Assembly (NCBI RefSeq): GCF_024346975.1
Contig: NZ_AP024885.1
Span: 2,232,001-2,296,000 of the forward strand
Direction: 5' to 3'
DNA from: Vibrio neonatus
GTDB taxonomy: Bacteria; Pseudomonadota; Gammaproteobacteria; Enterobacterales; Vibrionaceae
Length of the DNA stretch: 64,000 bases
The notes below the pieces were generated by a model. The model ran no database searches. It saw nothing but the letters and a program-made list of their open reading frames with translations, and was not told the DNA's origin. Positions 1 to 9,931 of this stretch are shown here, in pieces. Each line of letters opens with the position of its first letter. Within the stretch, counting starts at the first letter, position 1. Made by a program: the position numbers and the translations under genes.

Positions 1-2
1 GT

Positions 3-584
3 ATCACAGGTGGTATAGGTAGCGGAAAAACAACCGTCGCCAATCATTTTCATGACAATTACCACATCGATATCGTAGATGCTGACCTTGTGGCAAGAGA
101 AGTGGTTGAACCCGGCAGTGACGGTCTACAGGCTATAATTACTCAATTTGGTGGTGACATCATCCATAGTGATGGCACGCTCAATCGAGTAAAACTGCGT
201 GAATTGGTTTTTGCCGATCCTAAAAATAAAGCCTGGATCGACCAACTCCTTCACCCAATGATACGACAAAGAATGCAGCAGCAACTGCAACAATCAACAT
301 CTGCTTACTGTTTATTAGTGATTCCACTGATGGCAGAAAACAATTTGCAGAGCATGGCTGATAAAGTATTAGTCGTTGATGTATCACCAGAAACACAAAT
401 ACAGCGCACCTTAGCCAGGGATGGTGTGTCTAAAGAGCAGGTGCAAGCGATATTAAAAGCACAAGCGAGCAGAGAGCAAAGATTAGCCATTGCTGACGAT
501 ATTATTAGCAATGATGGCTGTAGCGAATTGCTAACTGAAAAAATTGCTCAGTTACATCGTAAATATCTGGCGTTATGCAAATGA
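3..584 (+). CDS. coaE: Dephospho-CoA kinase, 5'-truncated by window edge
   Basis: Catalyses the last step of coenzyme A synthesis, ATP-dependent phosphorylation of the 3'-hydroxyl of dephospho-CoA, in the cytoplasm. The reading frame is open from base 3; the true start lies before the window. The first visible residues hold the P-loop GGIGSGKTT, followed by the family motif DADLVAREVVEPG and a lid region with IIHSDGTLNR. About 193 residues are visible of roughly 200 expected, so only a few N-terminal residues are missing. It is followed by zapD and yacG on the same strand, the usual gammaproteobacterial arrangement downstream of type IV pilin peptidase pilD, which would lie just outside the window. 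Confidence 0.96.
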   Translation: MTGGIGSGKTTVANHFHDNYHIDIVDADLVAREVVEPGSDGLQAIITQFGGDIIHSDGTLNRVKLRELVFADPKNKAWIDQLLHPMIRQRMQQQLQQSTSAYCLLVIPLMAENNLQSMADKVLVVDVSPETQIQRTLARDGVSKEQVQAILKAQASREQRLAIADDIISNDGCSELLTEKIAQLHRKYLALCK

Positions 585-626
585 TTTCGTGACAATACCT
601 ATTATGTCTAAAGCAGGATGCAATAT

Positions 627-1367
627 ATGACCATTCAAAAATATGAACATCCTCTGAATGAGAAAACCAGAACTTACCTGCGTATTGAAAGCCTTCTACG
701 TCAGATGCAACACTGTGCCACTTTTTCAGATACACAACATTATCAAGTTCTGTTTCGTTCACTGTTTGATCTTTTAGATATATTTGAACAGATTCAGCTC
801 AAACCAGAAATTCTAAAAGATCTCGATAAACTCAAATTAACCTATAGCAACTGGCTAAATGTACCCGGTGTCGATCAGCAACGTCTGCAAGGTTTACTCA
901 ATGAAATCGCTTTGGTGCACACTGAGGTGATGCAGGCGCAACGATTTGGTACAGAGCTAAAAGAAGACAGTTTCTTGTCCTCTATTCGACAGCGCTTTAA
1001 CTTACCCGGCGGCGCCTGTTGCTTTGACTTACCCGCATTGCACTATTGGCTCCACCAGCCGTTAGAAAAACGTATGGCAGATGCTCATCAATGGTTGACC
1101 TCTTTGGCGCCACTAAATCATGCTCTGCAACAATGGTTAAACCTAACTAGAAGCTCAGCACAATTTACCTCACAAATTGCGCGCAGTGGCTTTTATCAAA
1201 GTGATGCCCATGAAGCCAATATATTAAGGATTCATTTTAATCATGATCATGGGGTATACCCTATGGTTTCGGGACATAAGAACCGTTTTGCGATAAAGTT
1301 CATTCACTTTGATACTGGACAAGCCAGTACCCAAGATATTGAGTTTGAATTGGCCATTTGCAGTTAG
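627..1367 (+). CDS. zapD: Cell division protein ZapD (FtsZ-associated, YacF family)
   Basis: ZapD is a cytoplasmic factor that cross-links FtsZ filaments at the division ring. The N-terminus ([15 protein letters not shown]) and the inner stretch [19 protein letters not shown] are typical of the family (formerly DUF1342), and the length, 246 residues, matches E. coli ZapD (247). An in-frame ATG at 618 exists, but the AGGA Shine-Dalgarno at 614-617 touches it directly and is well spaced for the ATG at 627, which I prefer. It lies between coaE and yacG and is probably co-transcribed with them. Identity is firm; the start is likely but not proven. Confidence 0.95.
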   Translation: MTIQKYEHPLNEKTRTYLRIESLLRQMQHCATFSDTQHYQVLFRSLFDLLDIFEQIQLKPEILKDLDKLKLTYSNWLNVPGVDQQRLQGLLNEIALVHTEVMQAQRFGTELKEDSFLSSIRQRFNLPGGACCFDLPALHYWLHQPLEKRMADAHQWLTSLAPLNHALQQWLNLTRSSAQFTSQIARSGFYQSDAHEANILRIHFNHDHGVYPMVSGHKNRFAIKFIHFDTGQASTQDIEFELAICS

Positions 1368-1460
1368 TAATTCCCCTTACTGGCGTAGCCAGTTTTGGAT
1401 ACTGCAAAGCCAATACGCTAAAATAACCCAATGGGTACACATAAACCGAGAGAATGAAAC

Positions 1461-1655
1461 ATGAGCAAAATTACCATCGTACCTTGCCCAACCTGTGGTG
1501 TAGATGTTGAGTGGGGAGAACAGAGCCCACATCGCCCTTTCTGTAGCAAGAAGTGTCAAATGATCGACTTTGGAACTTGGGCAGATGAAGAGAACGCCAT
1601 TGCCGGCGCACCTGATATGTCAGACAGTGACGGTTGGTCAGAAGATCAGTACTAA
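1461..1655 (+). CDS. yacG: DNA gyrase inhibitor / zinc-binding protein YacG
   Basis: Small zinc protein of 64 residues; E. coli YacG binds GyrB and inhibits gyrase. Four zinc ligands are visible as Cys9-x2-Cys12 (PCPTCG) and Cys28-x3-Cys32 (FCSKKC), followed by the family stretch [11 protein letters not shown] and an acidic C-terminal tail. A short RBS (GAGA) precedes the ATG. It is last in the coaE-zapD-yacG run; a strong hairpin terminator follows at about 1701-1725 between it and the convergent rplS. Family membership is clear; the gyrase-inhibitor role comes from work on the E. coli homologue. Confidence 0.95.
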   Translation: MSKITIVPCPTCGVDVEWGEQSPHRPFCSKKCQMIDFGTWADEENAIAGAPDMSDSDGWSEDQY

Positions 1656-1696
1656 GCTGATAGCTGATACAAGTAAACAGATAAAAAACGACAGAT

Positions 1697-1730
1697 AAAA
1701 AAACGGGAGCCAACTGGCTCCCGTTTAACT
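1697..1730. terminator. Bidirectional terminator between yacG and rplS
   Basis: Perfect 11-bp stem AAACGGGAGCC / GGCTCCCGTTT with a 4-nt loop at 1701-1725. On the - strand it is followed by a run of T, as expected for a rho-independent terminator of the rpsP operon; on the + strand the tail is weaker (TTTAACTTT). It separates two convergent genes. Confidence 0.9.
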
Positions 1731-1753
1731 TTATGAGAAATGCAGGTTGTGCA

Positions 1754-2107
1754 TTACTTCTTAGCAAGTTTCTCTTTAATACGAGCTGACTTACCAGAAC
1801 GCTCACGTAGGTAGTACAACTTGGCACGACGTACTGCACCACGGCGTTTAACTTCAATGCTATCAACCATTGGAGAGTGAGTTTGGAATGTACGCTCAAC
1901 ACCTTCACCGTTCGAGATTTTACGAACTGTGAATGCAGAGTGTAGACCACGGTTACGAATAGCGATTACAACGCCTTCGAATGCCTGTAGACGCTCACGG
2001 TCGCCTTCTTTAACTTTAACTTGAACTACTACAGTGTCACCAGGTGCGAATGTAGGTAGGTCTTGTTTCATTTGCTCTTGCTCAAGAGCGTTGATGATAT
2101 TACTCAT
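1754..2107 (-). CDS. rplS: 50S ribosomal protein L19
   Basis: Component of the large ribosomal subunit at the 30S-50S interface. The 117-residue product has the L19 signature around [20 protein letters not shown] and the terminal [17 protein letters not shown]. It is the last gene of the rpsP-rimM-trmD-rplS operon, 41 bp downstream of trmD, and is followed by a strong terminator. Length and sequence are normal for the family. Confidence 0.99.
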   Translation of the reverse strand: MSNIINALEQEQMKQDLPTFAPGDTVVVQVKVKEGDRERLQAFEGVVIAIRNRGLHSAFTVRKISNGEGVERTFQTHSPMVDSIEVKRRGAVRRAKLYYLRERSGKSARIKEKLAKK

Positions 2108-2148
2108 GTTTCTATACCCTAGAATAAACTGAATCTATATTTAATAGG

Positions 2149-2907
2149 TTACTTGCTGTCTTTGCTCGTGCGCTTTCGCTCAATCACGAACTCGGCTAGT
2201 AAATTTTCCTGTTCGTCAGTCAGAGCTAGGTTTTCCAGCATCTCTGGCCTTCTTAGCCAAGTACGGCCTAACGATTGTTTTAATCGCCAGCGACGAATGT
2301 CCTTATGATTTCCAGATTTCAGTACCGCAGGTACTTCTTCTCCGTCTAACACTTCAGGACGCGTATAGTGGGGACAATCCAGTAACCCATTAGCAAAGGA
2401 ATCTTCCTCTGCTGACGCAAAATCTCCTAATACACCCGGAATAAACCGAGATACAGAGTCGATTAAGGTCATGGCTGGTAGTTCACCACCTGTCATCACA
2501 AAATCACCAATTGACCATTCTTCGTCAACTTCGGATTGAATGATGCGCTCATCTACCCCTTCATAGCGACCACAAATAAGAAGCAAGTTCTCGCTTGTTG
2601 CCAACTCTTCTACGCCTTGCTGGTCGAGCTTGCGACCTTGAGGGCTAAGATAGATAACCTTCGTCTTGCCGGGTGCTGCTTGTTTGGCTGTGTTAATAGC
2701 ATCGCGCAAAGGCTGTACCATCATCAACATGCCAGGGCCGCCCCCGTAAGGTCTATCATCAACAGTGCGATGTTTGTCATGAGTAAAATCGCGGGGATTC
2801 CACGTTTCTACCGACAAAAGACCTTTTTTTACCGCTTGACCTGTTACACCAAAATCAGTGACAGAGCGGAACATCTCTGGAAACAGGCTTATTATGCCAA
2901 CCCACAT
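2149..2907 (-). CDS. trmD: tRNA (guanine-N1)-methyltransferase
   Basis: Methylates G37 of tRNAs with a G at position 36, using S-adenosylmethionine, and so prevents +1 frameshifting. The 252-residue SPOUT-family protein shows [10 protein letters not shown] (residues 51-60), and the trefoil-knot cofactor motifs YLSPQGR (86-92) and CGRYEGVDE (112-120), plus [13 protein letters not shown]. The C-terminal RRPEMLENL is also typical. Lies between rimM (21 bp upstream) and rplS in the ribosomal operon. Confidence 0.99.
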   Translation of the reverse strand: MWVGIISLFPEMFRSVTDFGVTGQAVKKGLLSVETWNPRDFTHDKHRTVDDRPYGGGPGMLMMVQPLRDAINTAKQAAPGKTKVIYLSPQGRKLDQQGVEELATSENLLLICGRYEGVDERIIQSEVDEEWSIGDFVMTGGELPAMTLIDSVSRFIPGVLGDFASAEEDSFANGLLDCPHYTRPEVLDGEEVPAVLKSGNHKDIRRWRLKQSLGRTWLRRPEMLENLALTDEQENLLAEFVIERKRTSKDSK

Positions 2908-2928
2908 AGTTCACTCTCTAATTTTGAT

Positions 2929-3459
2929 TTAAAAGGCAGGATCCCAGTCAACTTCGATCCGTTGAGCTTCGCGATCAACTTTGATGATCACTTGCTCTTC
3001 AAGGAACGGAATTAATCGTTCCTTTTGGCCAAAAGCATCTTTCAAATTAGCTTTCACTACTAAAACATCGTTTGAACCCGTCTCAAGCATGTCTGAGACT
3101 TCGCCTAGGTCGTAACCTTTTGTGGTTACAACCTTCATTCCAAACAATTCACGCCAGTAGAATTCTTCTTCTGACAGTTCCGGTAATGAAGATGGGGCTA
3201 CCGAGATTTCAAAGTTAGTCAATAGATGCGCGTCTTCACGTACATCAAGACCTTCCAGCTTACACACATAACCTTTGTTATGACGCTTCCAGCTTTCTAC
3301 TTTGTGCTCTACCCATGTCCCCTTTTGGTTCAAAAACCAAGGGCTATAATTGAAGATGTTTTCAGCATCGTCTGTAAAGGAATGAACTTTAAGCCAACCA
3401 CGAATGCCATAAGTAGCGCCGAGCTTTCCTACAACAATTTTCTCGTTTTGTTCACTCAT
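2929..3459 (-). CDS. rimM: Ribosome maturation factor RimM
   Basis: Binds S19 and assists 16S rRNA processing and 30S head assembly. 176 residues. The N-terminal RimM domain carries [14 protein letters not shown], and the C-terminal PRC-barrel part carries [12 protein letters not shown], then LIPF and a terminal WDPAF. Second gene of the rpsP operon, 33 bp downstream of rpsP. Length is as usual for gammaproteobacteria. Confidence 0.98.
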   Translation of the reverse strand: MSEQNEKIVVGKLGATYGIRGWLKVHSFTDDAENIFNYSPWFLNQKGTWVEHKVESWKRHNKGYVCKLEGLDVREDAHLLTNFEISVAPSSLPELSEEEFYWRELFGMKVVTTKGYDLGEVSDMLETGSNDVLVVKANLKDAFGQKERLIPFLEEQVIIKVDREAQRIEVDWDPAF

Positions 3460-3492
3460 TCATTCTTTTCCTTACATCAAGATATTTGCTGA

Positions 3493-3741
3493 TTAAGCCG
3501 CTTTTTGAGCGTCTTTAACTAGCTTAGCTACGCGGTCAGAAACTGTAGCGCCTTGTGAAACCCAATGGTTCACACGGTCTAGGTCTAAACGTAGACCTTC
3601 TTCTTGACCTTGAGCAGTAGGGTTGAAGAAACCTACTTTCTCGATGAAACGACCAGTAGCTGCGCGACGGCTGTCCGCTACTACGATTTGATAAAATGGA
3701 CGCTTTTTAGCGCCGTGACGTGCCAAACGAATGGTAACCAT
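3493..3741 (-). CDS. rpsP: 30S ribosomal protein S16
   Basis: Small-subunit ribosomal protein needed for 30S assembly. The 82-residue product begins [20 protein letters not shown], the S16 signature. First gene of the rpsP-rimM-trmD-rplS operon. Its start is preceded by an AG-rich Shine-Dalgarno (AAAGAGGACGAC), and a good sigma-70 promoter lies at 3833-3860, leaving an approximately 85-nt leader. Confidence 0.99.
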   Translation of the reverse strand: MVTIRLARHGAKKRPFYQIVVADSRRAATGRFIEKVGFFNPTAQGQEEGLRLDLDRVNHWVSQGATVSDRVAKLVKDAQKAA

Positions 3742-3832
3742 GTCGTCCTCTTTGCTTTCTCAATAATAAAATTAACCCCAAACGACTCTTAACAGAGTTG
3801 TGTGGGGTCTCGTGCCAAAATGAAGCTCGGGA

Positions 3833-3860
3833 ATTTTACTCTTATTCCCAGTCTTTGCAA
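3833..3860 (-). promoter_or_regulatory. Sigma-70 promoter of the rpsP operon
   Basis: On the - strand, -35 TTGCAA (3860-3855), 16-bp spacer, and -10 TAAAAT (3838-3833), followed by a G/C-containing discriminator. It is correctly placed about 90 bp upstream of rpsP and just downstream of the ffh terminator. Confidence 0.75.
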
Positions 3861-3930
3861 GGGGTTTAGCTATTTTTTAGCCAACTAATTGAATGTGACC
3901 CAGTTAACAGTTTAAAAAATAGAGGCTAAA

Positions 3931-3962
3931 AAAAGCAAAGGCCCCAATAAATTGGAGCCTTG
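3931..3962 (-). terminator. Rho-independent terminator of ffh
   Basis: On the - strand the stem AAGGCTCCAA / TTGGGGCCTT (one G-U pair) with a 4-nt loop is followed by TGC and a run of seven T. It ends ffh transcription before the rpsP operon promoter. Confidence 0.85.
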
Positions 3963-3989
3963 CGAGACTATAAGCAAATAGTTCATGGC

Positions 3990-5381
3990 TTATCGGCCAA
4001 ATGGTCCACCCATTCCGCCCATACCGCCGCCACCCATGCCGCCCATCATGCCTTGCATGTTGCGCATCATGCCGCGCATGCCACCTTTCTGCATTTTTTT
4101 CATCATTTTCTGCATCTGGGTGAATTGCTTAAGCAAGCGGTTAACGTCTTGTACTTGAGTACCAGAACCTGCCGCGATACGTTTTTTACGTGAGCCTTTA
4201 ATAAGCTCTGGGCGTAGACGCTCTTTCATGGTCATTGAGCTGATGATCGCTTCCATCTGCTTGAACATTTTGTCGTCGACTTTGTCTTTTACATTGTCAG
4301 GTAGGTTACTCATGCCAGGCAATTTGCCCATCATGCTCGCCATACCGCCCATGTTTTGCATTTGACCAAGCTGTTCACGGAAATCTTCAAGGTCGAAACC
4401 TTTCTTCTCCTTGAACTTCTTCGCCATTTTTTGAGCTTTTTCAGTATCAACGTTGCGCTGTAGATCTTCGATAAGAGACAGTACGTCGCCCATACCTAAG
4501 ATACGTGAAGCAATACGATCTGGGTGGAAAGCTTCTAGTGCGTCGGTTTTTTCACCCACACCCAAGAACTTGATTGGCTTACCGGTAATCTGTTTAACAG
4601 AAAGCGCCGCACCACCACGTGCATCACCATCAACCTTAGTTAGAATCACACCGGTTAGTGGTAGAGCATCGCCAAAGGCTTTGGCTGTGTTCGCCGCATC
4701 TTGACCTGTCATGGCATCAACCACGAATAAGGTTTCAACAGGGTTGATTGCAGTATGCAGCTGCTGAATCTCAGCCATCATTTCTTCATCGACCGCTAAA
4801 CGACCGGCGGTATCGACCAAGAGTACGTCGTAGAATTTCTTCTTCGCGTGGTCAATCGCCGCATTAGCAATATCGATAGGCTTTTGGTCAGCACTAGATG
4901 GGAAGAAATCCACACCCACATCAGCGGCCAATGTTTCTAACTGTTTGATCGCCGCAGGGCGGTAAACATCGACAGAAACAACCAATACTTTTTTCTTATC
5001 ACGTTCAGATAGAAGCTTAGACAGTTTACCTACACTGGTGGTTTTACCCGCACCTTGTAGACCTGCCATCAATACTACCGCTGGCGGTTGCGCTGCTAGG
5101 TTAAGCCCTTCGTTGGACTCCCCCATCACAGCTTCTAATTCAGACTGAACAATCTTAATGAATTCTTGACCCGGAGTGAGAGATTTAGAAACCTCAACAC
5201 CCACAGCTCCCTCTTTCACGCGTTTAATAAATTCACGTACAACAGGAAGGGCTACATCCGCCTCAAGAAGTGCCATGCGCACTTCACGTAGCGTCTCTTT
5301 TATATTGTCTTCGGTCAGACGACCTTTACCGCTGATGTTCTTCAGCGTCTTGGATAAACGTTCACTTAAGTTATCAAACAT
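3990..5381 (-). CDS. ffh: Signal recognition particle protein Ffh (SRP54)
   Basis: GTPase that, with 4.5S RNA, targets nascent inner-membrane proteins to FtsY. The 463-residue product has the N domain (residues 1-95), a G domain with G1 GLQGAGKTT (107-115), G3 DTAGR (190-194) and G4 TKVDGDARGG (about 248-257), then a methionine-rich M domain from about residue 300. The C-terminus is very rich in Gly and Met (MQGMMGGMGGGGMGG...), as in other vibrios. Divergent from the CcsA-like gene at 5532. Confidence 0.98.
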   Translation of the reverse strand: MFDNLSERLSKTLKNISGKGRLTEDNIKETLREVRMALLEADVALPVVREFIKRVKEGAVGVEVSKSLTPGQEFIKIVQSELEAVMGESNEGLNLAAQPPAVVLMAGLQGAGKTTSVGKLSKLLSERDKKKVLVVSVDVYRPAAIKQLETLAADVGVDFFPSSADQKPIDIANAAIDHAKKKFYDVLLVDTAGRLAVDEEMMAEIQQLHTAINPVETLFVVDAMTGQDAANTAKAFGDALPLTGVILTKVDGDARGGAALSVKQITGKPIKFLGVGEKTDALEAFHPDRIASRILGMGDVLSLIEDLQRNVDTEKAQKMAKKFKEKKGFDLEDFREQLGQMQNMGGMASMMGKLPGMSNLPDNVKDKVDDKMFKQMEAIISSMTMKERLRPELIKGSRKKRIAAGSGTQVQDVNRLLKQFTQMQKMMKKMQKGGMRGMMRNMQGMMGGMGGGGMGGMGGPFGR

Positions 5382-5531
5382 CTTGCTCTCTTCGCGTGAA
5401 ATTGCGATTCATTAGGTAAAGTATAACCCAGAGGCACTATTTACAAAACCATGCAAAAGAAGTACATAGCCAGTAATGTGGTATTAGGTGTATAATTTTC
5501 TTTTAACTCTAAATACTAGTATCGACAATAT

Positions 5532-6326
5532 ATGAACTTTGTAGTTGTTATTTTAGCCGTGCTTTTATACTTAGCGGCAACCTTTCTTATCCTTCCCGGG
5601 CTGTTACGTCAGTCTGAGATAAATAAAAAAGTTGTTTTAAGCATAACCTCGATTGCTTTGATCCTACACTTTTCAACTCTCATCGAGACTATCTTTGCCT
5701 CATCAGGGCAAAATATGAGTATTCTCAATGTTGCTTCACTAGTTAGCTTTATTATTTCGTGTGCTTTAACCTTGGCAATGTTTAAGATCCGCTTGTGGTT
5801 CTTACTGCCTATTGCGTTTGGCTTTTCATGTTTAAGTCTTATCGCTGCTGAGTTTATCCCAGGTACGTTCATTACTCATTTTGAACACTCTCCGGGTTTA
5901 GTTATTCATATTATTCTGGCGCTATTTGCCTACGCTACACTCATGATTGCCGCGCTGTATGCTATGCAGTTGGCTTGGCTAGATTACAAATTAAAGCAAA
6001 AAACCTGTCAGGCATTAAATCCTAACCTACCTCCATTAATGAAGGTGGAGCGTCAGCTTTTCAATATCATTCTGATTGGTAATAGCCTACTTACCCTCAC
6101 TTTGATCAGTGGCCCTATGTTTGTCGACGACTTCTTCAGTAGCGGCAAAACGCACAAAGCCCTGCTCTCTTTTATTGCTTGGCTAGTTTTTAATACTCTG
6201 CTTTGGGGGCATTATAAACTAGGTTGGCGCGGTAAAAAGGTTTCTTGGTTCTCAATTATTGGTGCTTTTATTCTAACACTGGCCTACTTTGGCAGTCGTT
6301 TCGTGCGCGAAATCATATTGACCTAA
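5532..6326 (+). CDS. CcsA/CcmC-family inner membrane protein (YpjD-like)
   Basis: Polytopic membrane protein of 264 residues with about eight hydrophobic segments, starting with a helix at residues 2-22. The spacing of segments and the stretch HSPGLVIHIILALFAYATLMIAAL resemble the cytochrome c assembly / CcsA-like family that includes E. coli YpjD. It sits between ffh and the CNNM-type gene, as ypjD does in E. coli beside ffh and yfjD. The specific function of this subgroup is not settled; a role in heme handling is only family-level inference. Confidence 0.85.
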   Translation: MNFVVVILAVLLYLAATFLILPGLLRQSEINKKVVLSITSIALILHFSTLIETIFASSGQNMSILNVASLVSFIISCALTLAMFKIRLWFLLPIAFGFSCLSLIAAEFIPGTFITHFEHSPGLVIHIILALFAYATLMIAALYAMQLAWLDYKLKQKTCQALNPNLPPLMKVERQLFNIILIGNSLLTLTLISGPMFVDDFFSSGKTHKALLSFIAWLVFNTLLWGHYKLGWRGKKVSWFSIIGAFILTLAYFGSRFVREIILT

Positions 6327-6406
6327 CCTGCAATCTTAGTTTTATTGACACTGGCTCATAACTCATTCATTAATTGAAAAGACCATAACAAAAGGATTCT
6401 TTGCAC

Positions 6407-7669
6407 TTGGACAACATATCAACGGAGTTATTATTCACTCTCCTTGCATGTCTTATCGTTATCTCCGGCTATTTCTCAGGCTCAGAAACAGGAATGATGT
6501 CTCTTAACCGTTATCGATTAAAGCATCTCTCTAATCAAGGGCATAAAGGGGCAAAGCGCGTTGAGAAGCTACTTGACCGTCCAGATCGCCTTATTGGTCT
6601 TATCCTTATCGGAAACAACCTCGTCAACATTTTGGCGTCAGCCATCGCTACCATCATAGGTATGCGCTTATACGGCGATCTAGGTGTGGCTATTGCAACC
6701 GGTGTATTGACCTTAGTGGTACTGGTCTTTGCCGAAGTGACTCCTAAAACTCTTGCCGCTATCTATCCTGAGCGCGTCTCTTATGCCAGTAGCCTGCTGT
6801 TAAGAGTGCTGATGAAGGTACTTGCGCCACTGGTTATTCTGGTTAACTTTATTACCAATGGCTTTCTGCGTTTACTCGGCATCAAAAGCTTAAACAATAA
6901 AGCTGATCATCTTAGCTCAGAAGAATTAAGAACCGTGGTCAACGAAGCAGGAAGCCTTATCCCAAGTCGTCACCAAGATATGTTGGTGTCTATTTTAGAT
7001 TTAGAGCATGTGACCGTAGACGGCATCATGGTGCCACGTAACGAAATCACAGGTATCGATGTCAATGACGACTGGAAATCCATCGTTCGCCAGTTAACCC
7101 ACTCTCCGCATGCGCGTGTGGTGCTGTATCGTGACCAAATTGATGAAGTGGTAGGTATGGTTCGCTTACGTGAAGCCTATCGCTTAATGCTAGAGAAGAA
7201 TGAATTTAATAAACAGACACTGCTAAAGTCTGCCGACGAAATTTACTTTATTCCAGAAGGTACACCACTGAATGTGCAGTTGATAAAATTTCAACGTAAC
7301 AATGAACGCATCGGTTTAGTGGTGGATGAATATGGCGACATTATTGGCCTAGTCACGCTCGAAGATATTCTAGAAGAGATTGTGGGCGAGTTTACCACTT
7401 CTATGGCGCCGAGCTTAGCCGAAGAGATCACCCCGCAAGCGGATGGTTGCTATCTCATAGAGGGCAGTGCCAACATCAGGGACATCAACAAAGGTTTGCA
7501 GTGGAGCTTACCTACCGATGGTCCGCGAACGCTTAATGGTTTGATTTTAGAGCACCTGCAAGACCTTCCTGAAACCAACATCAGTATCATGATTGCAGAG
7601 CACAATATGGAAGTGATCGACTTTTCGGAAAACAAAATCAAAATGGTTAAAGTGCATCCGATACAGTAA
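6407..7669 (+). CDS. CNNM/CorC (HlyC) family membrane protein, YfjD-like
   Basis: Membrane protein with an N-terminal DUF21 transmembrane domain (first about 140 residues, GYFSGSETGMMSLNRYRLKHL, LIGNNLVNILASA), a CBS-domain pair (about 185-320, MVPRNEITGIDV and VVDEYGDIIGLVTLEDILEEIVGE) and a C-terminal CorC/HlyC domain. Homologues are linked to magnesium or cobalt efflux. Start: a TTG at 6407 gives LDNIST..., aligning with E. coli YfjD MEHIST..., and has AAGGA ten bases upstream; a TTG at 6401 is an alternative. Followed by a terminator at 7690-7719. Confidence 0.9.
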   Translation: MDNISTELLFTLLACLIVISGYFSGSETGMMSLNRYRLKHLSNQGHKGAKRVEKLLDRPDRLIGLILIGNNLVNILASAIATIIGMRLYGDLGVAIATGVLTLVVLVFAEVTPKTLAAIYPERVSYASSLLLRVLMKVLAPLVILVNFITNGFLRLLGIKSLNNKADHLSSEELRTVVNEAGSLIPSRHQDMLVSILDLEHVTVDGIMVPRNEITGIDVNDDWKSIVRQLTHSPHARVVLYRDQIDEVVGMVRLREAYRLMLEKNEFNKQTLLKSADEIYFIPEGTPLNVQLIKFQRNNERIGLVVDEYGDIIGLVTLEDILEEIVGEFTTSMAPSLAEEITPQADGCYLIEGSANIRDINKGLQWSLPTDGPRTLNGLILEHLQDLPETNISIMIAEHNMEVIDFSENKIKMVKVHPIQ

Positions 7670-7689
7670 TACCTATCAGCTAACAGACA

Positions 7690-7719
7690 TAAAAAAGGCT
7701 CCTTAATCGGAGCCTTTTT
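7690..7719. terminator. Bidirectional terminator between the CNNM gene and luxS
   Basis: Stem AAAAAGGCTCC / GGAGCCTTTTT with a 6-nt loop, flanked by A-run and T-run, between two convergent genes. It can act on both strands. Confidence 0.9.
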
Positions 7720-7735
7720 CACGAGTATTACCCAA

Positions 7736-8251
7736 TCACACTTTTAGTGTTTGTAGCATCTCTTCTGGCAGTGCTAATTCGTCATTCTTATTCACAGATA
7801 CACCCGCTTCTAAGATAGCGCTAGCAATGGCTTTTGCTTCTTCTAGAGAGTGCATTGCCGCTGTACCACATTGGTATTCGTTCAGCTCAGGAATTTTGTT
7901 TTGACCTTCTACTTTAAGTACATCGTGCATAGATGCAATCCAAGCAGTTGCCACTTCTGACTCTGATGGTGTACCAATTAGGCTCATGTAGAAACCAGTA
8001 CGGCAACCCATTGGAGAAATATCAATGATCTCCACAGCCGCACCGTTTAAGTGGTTACGCATAAAGCCTGCGTAAAGGTGTTCAAGAGTATGGATACCCG
8101 TCTCAGACAAAATGTCTTTGTTTGGCTGAGTAAAACGAAGATCGAAGACAGTAATCGTATCACCGCTTGGAGTCTGCATTGTTTTAGCCACACGTACAGC
8201 TGGTGCATTCATTTTAGTGTGGTCAACGGTAAAACTATCTAGTAAAGGCAT
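7736..8251 (-). CDS. luxS: S-ribosylhomocysteine lyase, autoinducer-2 synthesis
   Basis: Cleaves S-ribosylhomocysteine to homocysteine and DPD, precursor of the AI-2 quorum signal, in the activated methyl cycle. 171 residues, normal length. The metal site is visible as His54-x2-Glu57-His58 (HTLEH) with Cys128 (QCGT), and the catalytic Cys83 lies in SPMGCRTGF. It is 15 bp downstream of gshA in this genome and ends before a strong terminator, so it is probably the last gene of the yqaA-M16-gshA-luxS run. Confidence 0.98.
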   Translation of the reverse strand: MPLLDSFTVDHTKMNAPAVRVAKTMQTPSGDTITVFDLRFTQPNKDILSETGIHTLEHLYAGFMRNHLNGAAVEIIDISPMGCRTGFYMSLIGTPSESEVATAWIASMHDVLKVEGQNKIPELNEYQCGTAAMHSLEEAKAIASAILEAGVSVNKNDELALPEEMLQTLKV

Positions 8252-8266
8252 ATCGGCTCTCCAAGG

Positions 8267-9832
8267 TTATTTCAGATACGCAAAGTAATCTTTTAAGTAT
8301 TGTTCAAAATCTACCGCATCGGCAGCTTCGATTTGATGTTGCTTATTGAGTGAATCAGTCACTTCTTGATCCATGATCTCTTTCGAATAAGCACCGTAGT
8401 TATGTTGACGATATTGCTCTTGATAGCTGTCGCCTAACTGCATACCAAATTGATTGTTACCGCCATATTGTTTCACTTTTTCCAGCATTTTGCCCGATAG
8501 TGTCAGCTCTGGCTCATCAATCCATTCACGCAGTTCAGTTAATACATCTTGGTAATCGTTAGTACCATGTGCTGCATCCATCTCTTTGGCGATCATTTCA
8601 AATTGATCAAAGATGCTGTGTACCCACTGTTGCAAGGTTAACTTCTCACCATCACAACCTATGGTTAAATACACGCCCTTACGACGACCTTCGGTAATTA
8701 CAGAATTCCAGTTACGCTGCCAACAGGTCAACTCACAGTCATCCATAGGCGCAGACTCACTCAGTGCACACCAAGTAATGAAGATATCTAAGAAACGTAT
8801 TTGACGCTCACTGATACCAACAGAGCTAAATGGATTCACATCCAGTGCACGAACTTCGATATATTCAACACCGCCACGCTCTAGCGCTTCAGACGGTTTT
8901 TCACCGCTTTTCGCCACACGCTTAGGTCGAATTGGTGCGTACAGCTCGTTTTCAATTTGCAGAACATTGCTGTTCAGCTGTTTAAGGTGCCCGTCTTCTT
9001 CAAGACCAATCTTAGAAAACGCTTCTGATGGTGTGCGAATGGCTCTATTTAAACCTTGCAGATACTCTTCAACGCTATTAAAGCTGATTTTTAGATCGCT
9101 TTGCTCGCTATTGGTGTAGCCCAAATCGCTTAAACGTAAAGAGGTGGCATGTGGAAGATATAAAGTGTCATCCAACTCTTCAAAAGGAAGATTGGTTTCA
9201 CGCCCTTTGACAAAGGTATTGCAAATGGCTGGTGACGCACCGAAGAAGTATGGGATTAACCAACCAAAACGATAGTAGTTTCGAATCAGGCCAAAGTAAG
9301 CCTCTGATTTCGATGCTTGGCGAGCGGCTTGGTCTTGCTCGCCATATAAGCTATCCCAGAAGCTTTCTGGGAAAGAGAAATTAAAGTGCACGCCAGAGAT
9401 GATTTGCATCAAGCTACCATAACGATGCTTTAGACCTTGACGGTACAAGGTTTTCATTCGTCCTGGATTAGAGGTGCCGTATTGGGCAAGCTCAATATCA
9501 TCTTCATTTTGTACCGCACAAGGCATAGACAATGGCCAAAGTTGCTGACCGTCTAGTTTACTGTGTGCGTAGTGATGAATATCCTGCAATTGAGCTAGCA
9601 GCTCTGGAATATCGTGCGAGACAGGAGTGATAAACTCCATCAAAGATTCTGAGAAATCTGTCGTGATCCATTGATGAGTTAAGGGAGACCCTAAACTCTC
9701 TGGATGCGGAGTAATTGCGATTTGCCCATCGGGGTTATAGCGTAGCGTCTCTCGCTCCACTCCACGTCCATACTGTTTAAATACCTGCTTGTTAGCAGTT
9801 ACCTGCTTCAGGCGCTGAGAAAAAATAGTCAA
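8267..9832 (-). CDS. gshA: Glutamate-cysteine ligase
   Basis: First step of glutathione synthesis: ATP-dependent ligation of glutamate and cysteine. The family stretch [20 protein letters not shown] (here [12 protein letters not shown]), [16 protein letters not shown] and [20 protein letters not shown] are clear. The frame is open to an ATG at 9907 but without an RBS; the TTG at 9832 gives 521 residues starting at (L)[10 protein letters not shown], which matches the usual Vibrio N-terminus and E. coli length (518), so I place the start there. Neighbours: M16 peptidase upstream, luxS downstream. Confidence 0.93.
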   Translation of the reverse strand: MTIFSQRLKQVTANKQVFKQYGRGVERETLRYNPDGQIAITPHPESLGSPLTHQWITTDFSESLMEFITPVSHDIPELLAQLQDIHHYAHSKLDGQQLWPLSMPCAVQNEDDIELAQYGTSNPGRMKTLYRQGLKHRYGSLMQIISGVHFNFSFPESFWDSLYGEQDQAARQASKSEAYFGLIRNYYRFGWLIPYFFGASPAICNTFVKGRETNLPFEELDDTLYLPHATSLRLSDLGYTNSEQSDLKISFNSVEEYLQGLNRAIRTPSEAFSKIGLEEDGHLKQLNSNVLQIENELYAPIRPKRVAKSGEKPSEALERGGVEYIEVRALDVNPFSSVGISERQIRFLDIFITWCALSESAPMDDCELTCWQRNWNSVITEGRRKGVYLTIGCDGEKLTLQQWVHSIFDQFEMIAKEMDAAHGTNDYQDVLTELREWIDEPELTLSGKMLEKVKQYGGNNQFGMQLGDSYQEQYRQHNYGAYSKEIMDQEVTDSLNKQHQIEAADAVDFEQYLKDYFAYLK

Positions 9833-9931
9833 AACAAGATCACTTATATATTTAGAGAGTACTCTCTCAATAGACAGTCCAGCATCTAATGAATAAATGC
9901 TGGACATACAACTGCTTTATAGATGGGTCAA

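Noticed and set aside
1471..1950. Long open frame opposite yacG and rplS
   Set aside because: Spans a terminator and lies antisense to two well-supported genes.
3960..4193. Open frame opposite the 3' end of ffh giving a His/Ala-rich peptide
   Set aside because: It is the antisense of the Met/Gly-rich M-domain of ffh; no RBS and composition is a by-product.
9833..9907. N-terminal extension of GshA to an ATG at 9907
   Set aside because: No RBS, and homologues start at the position of the TTG at 9832.
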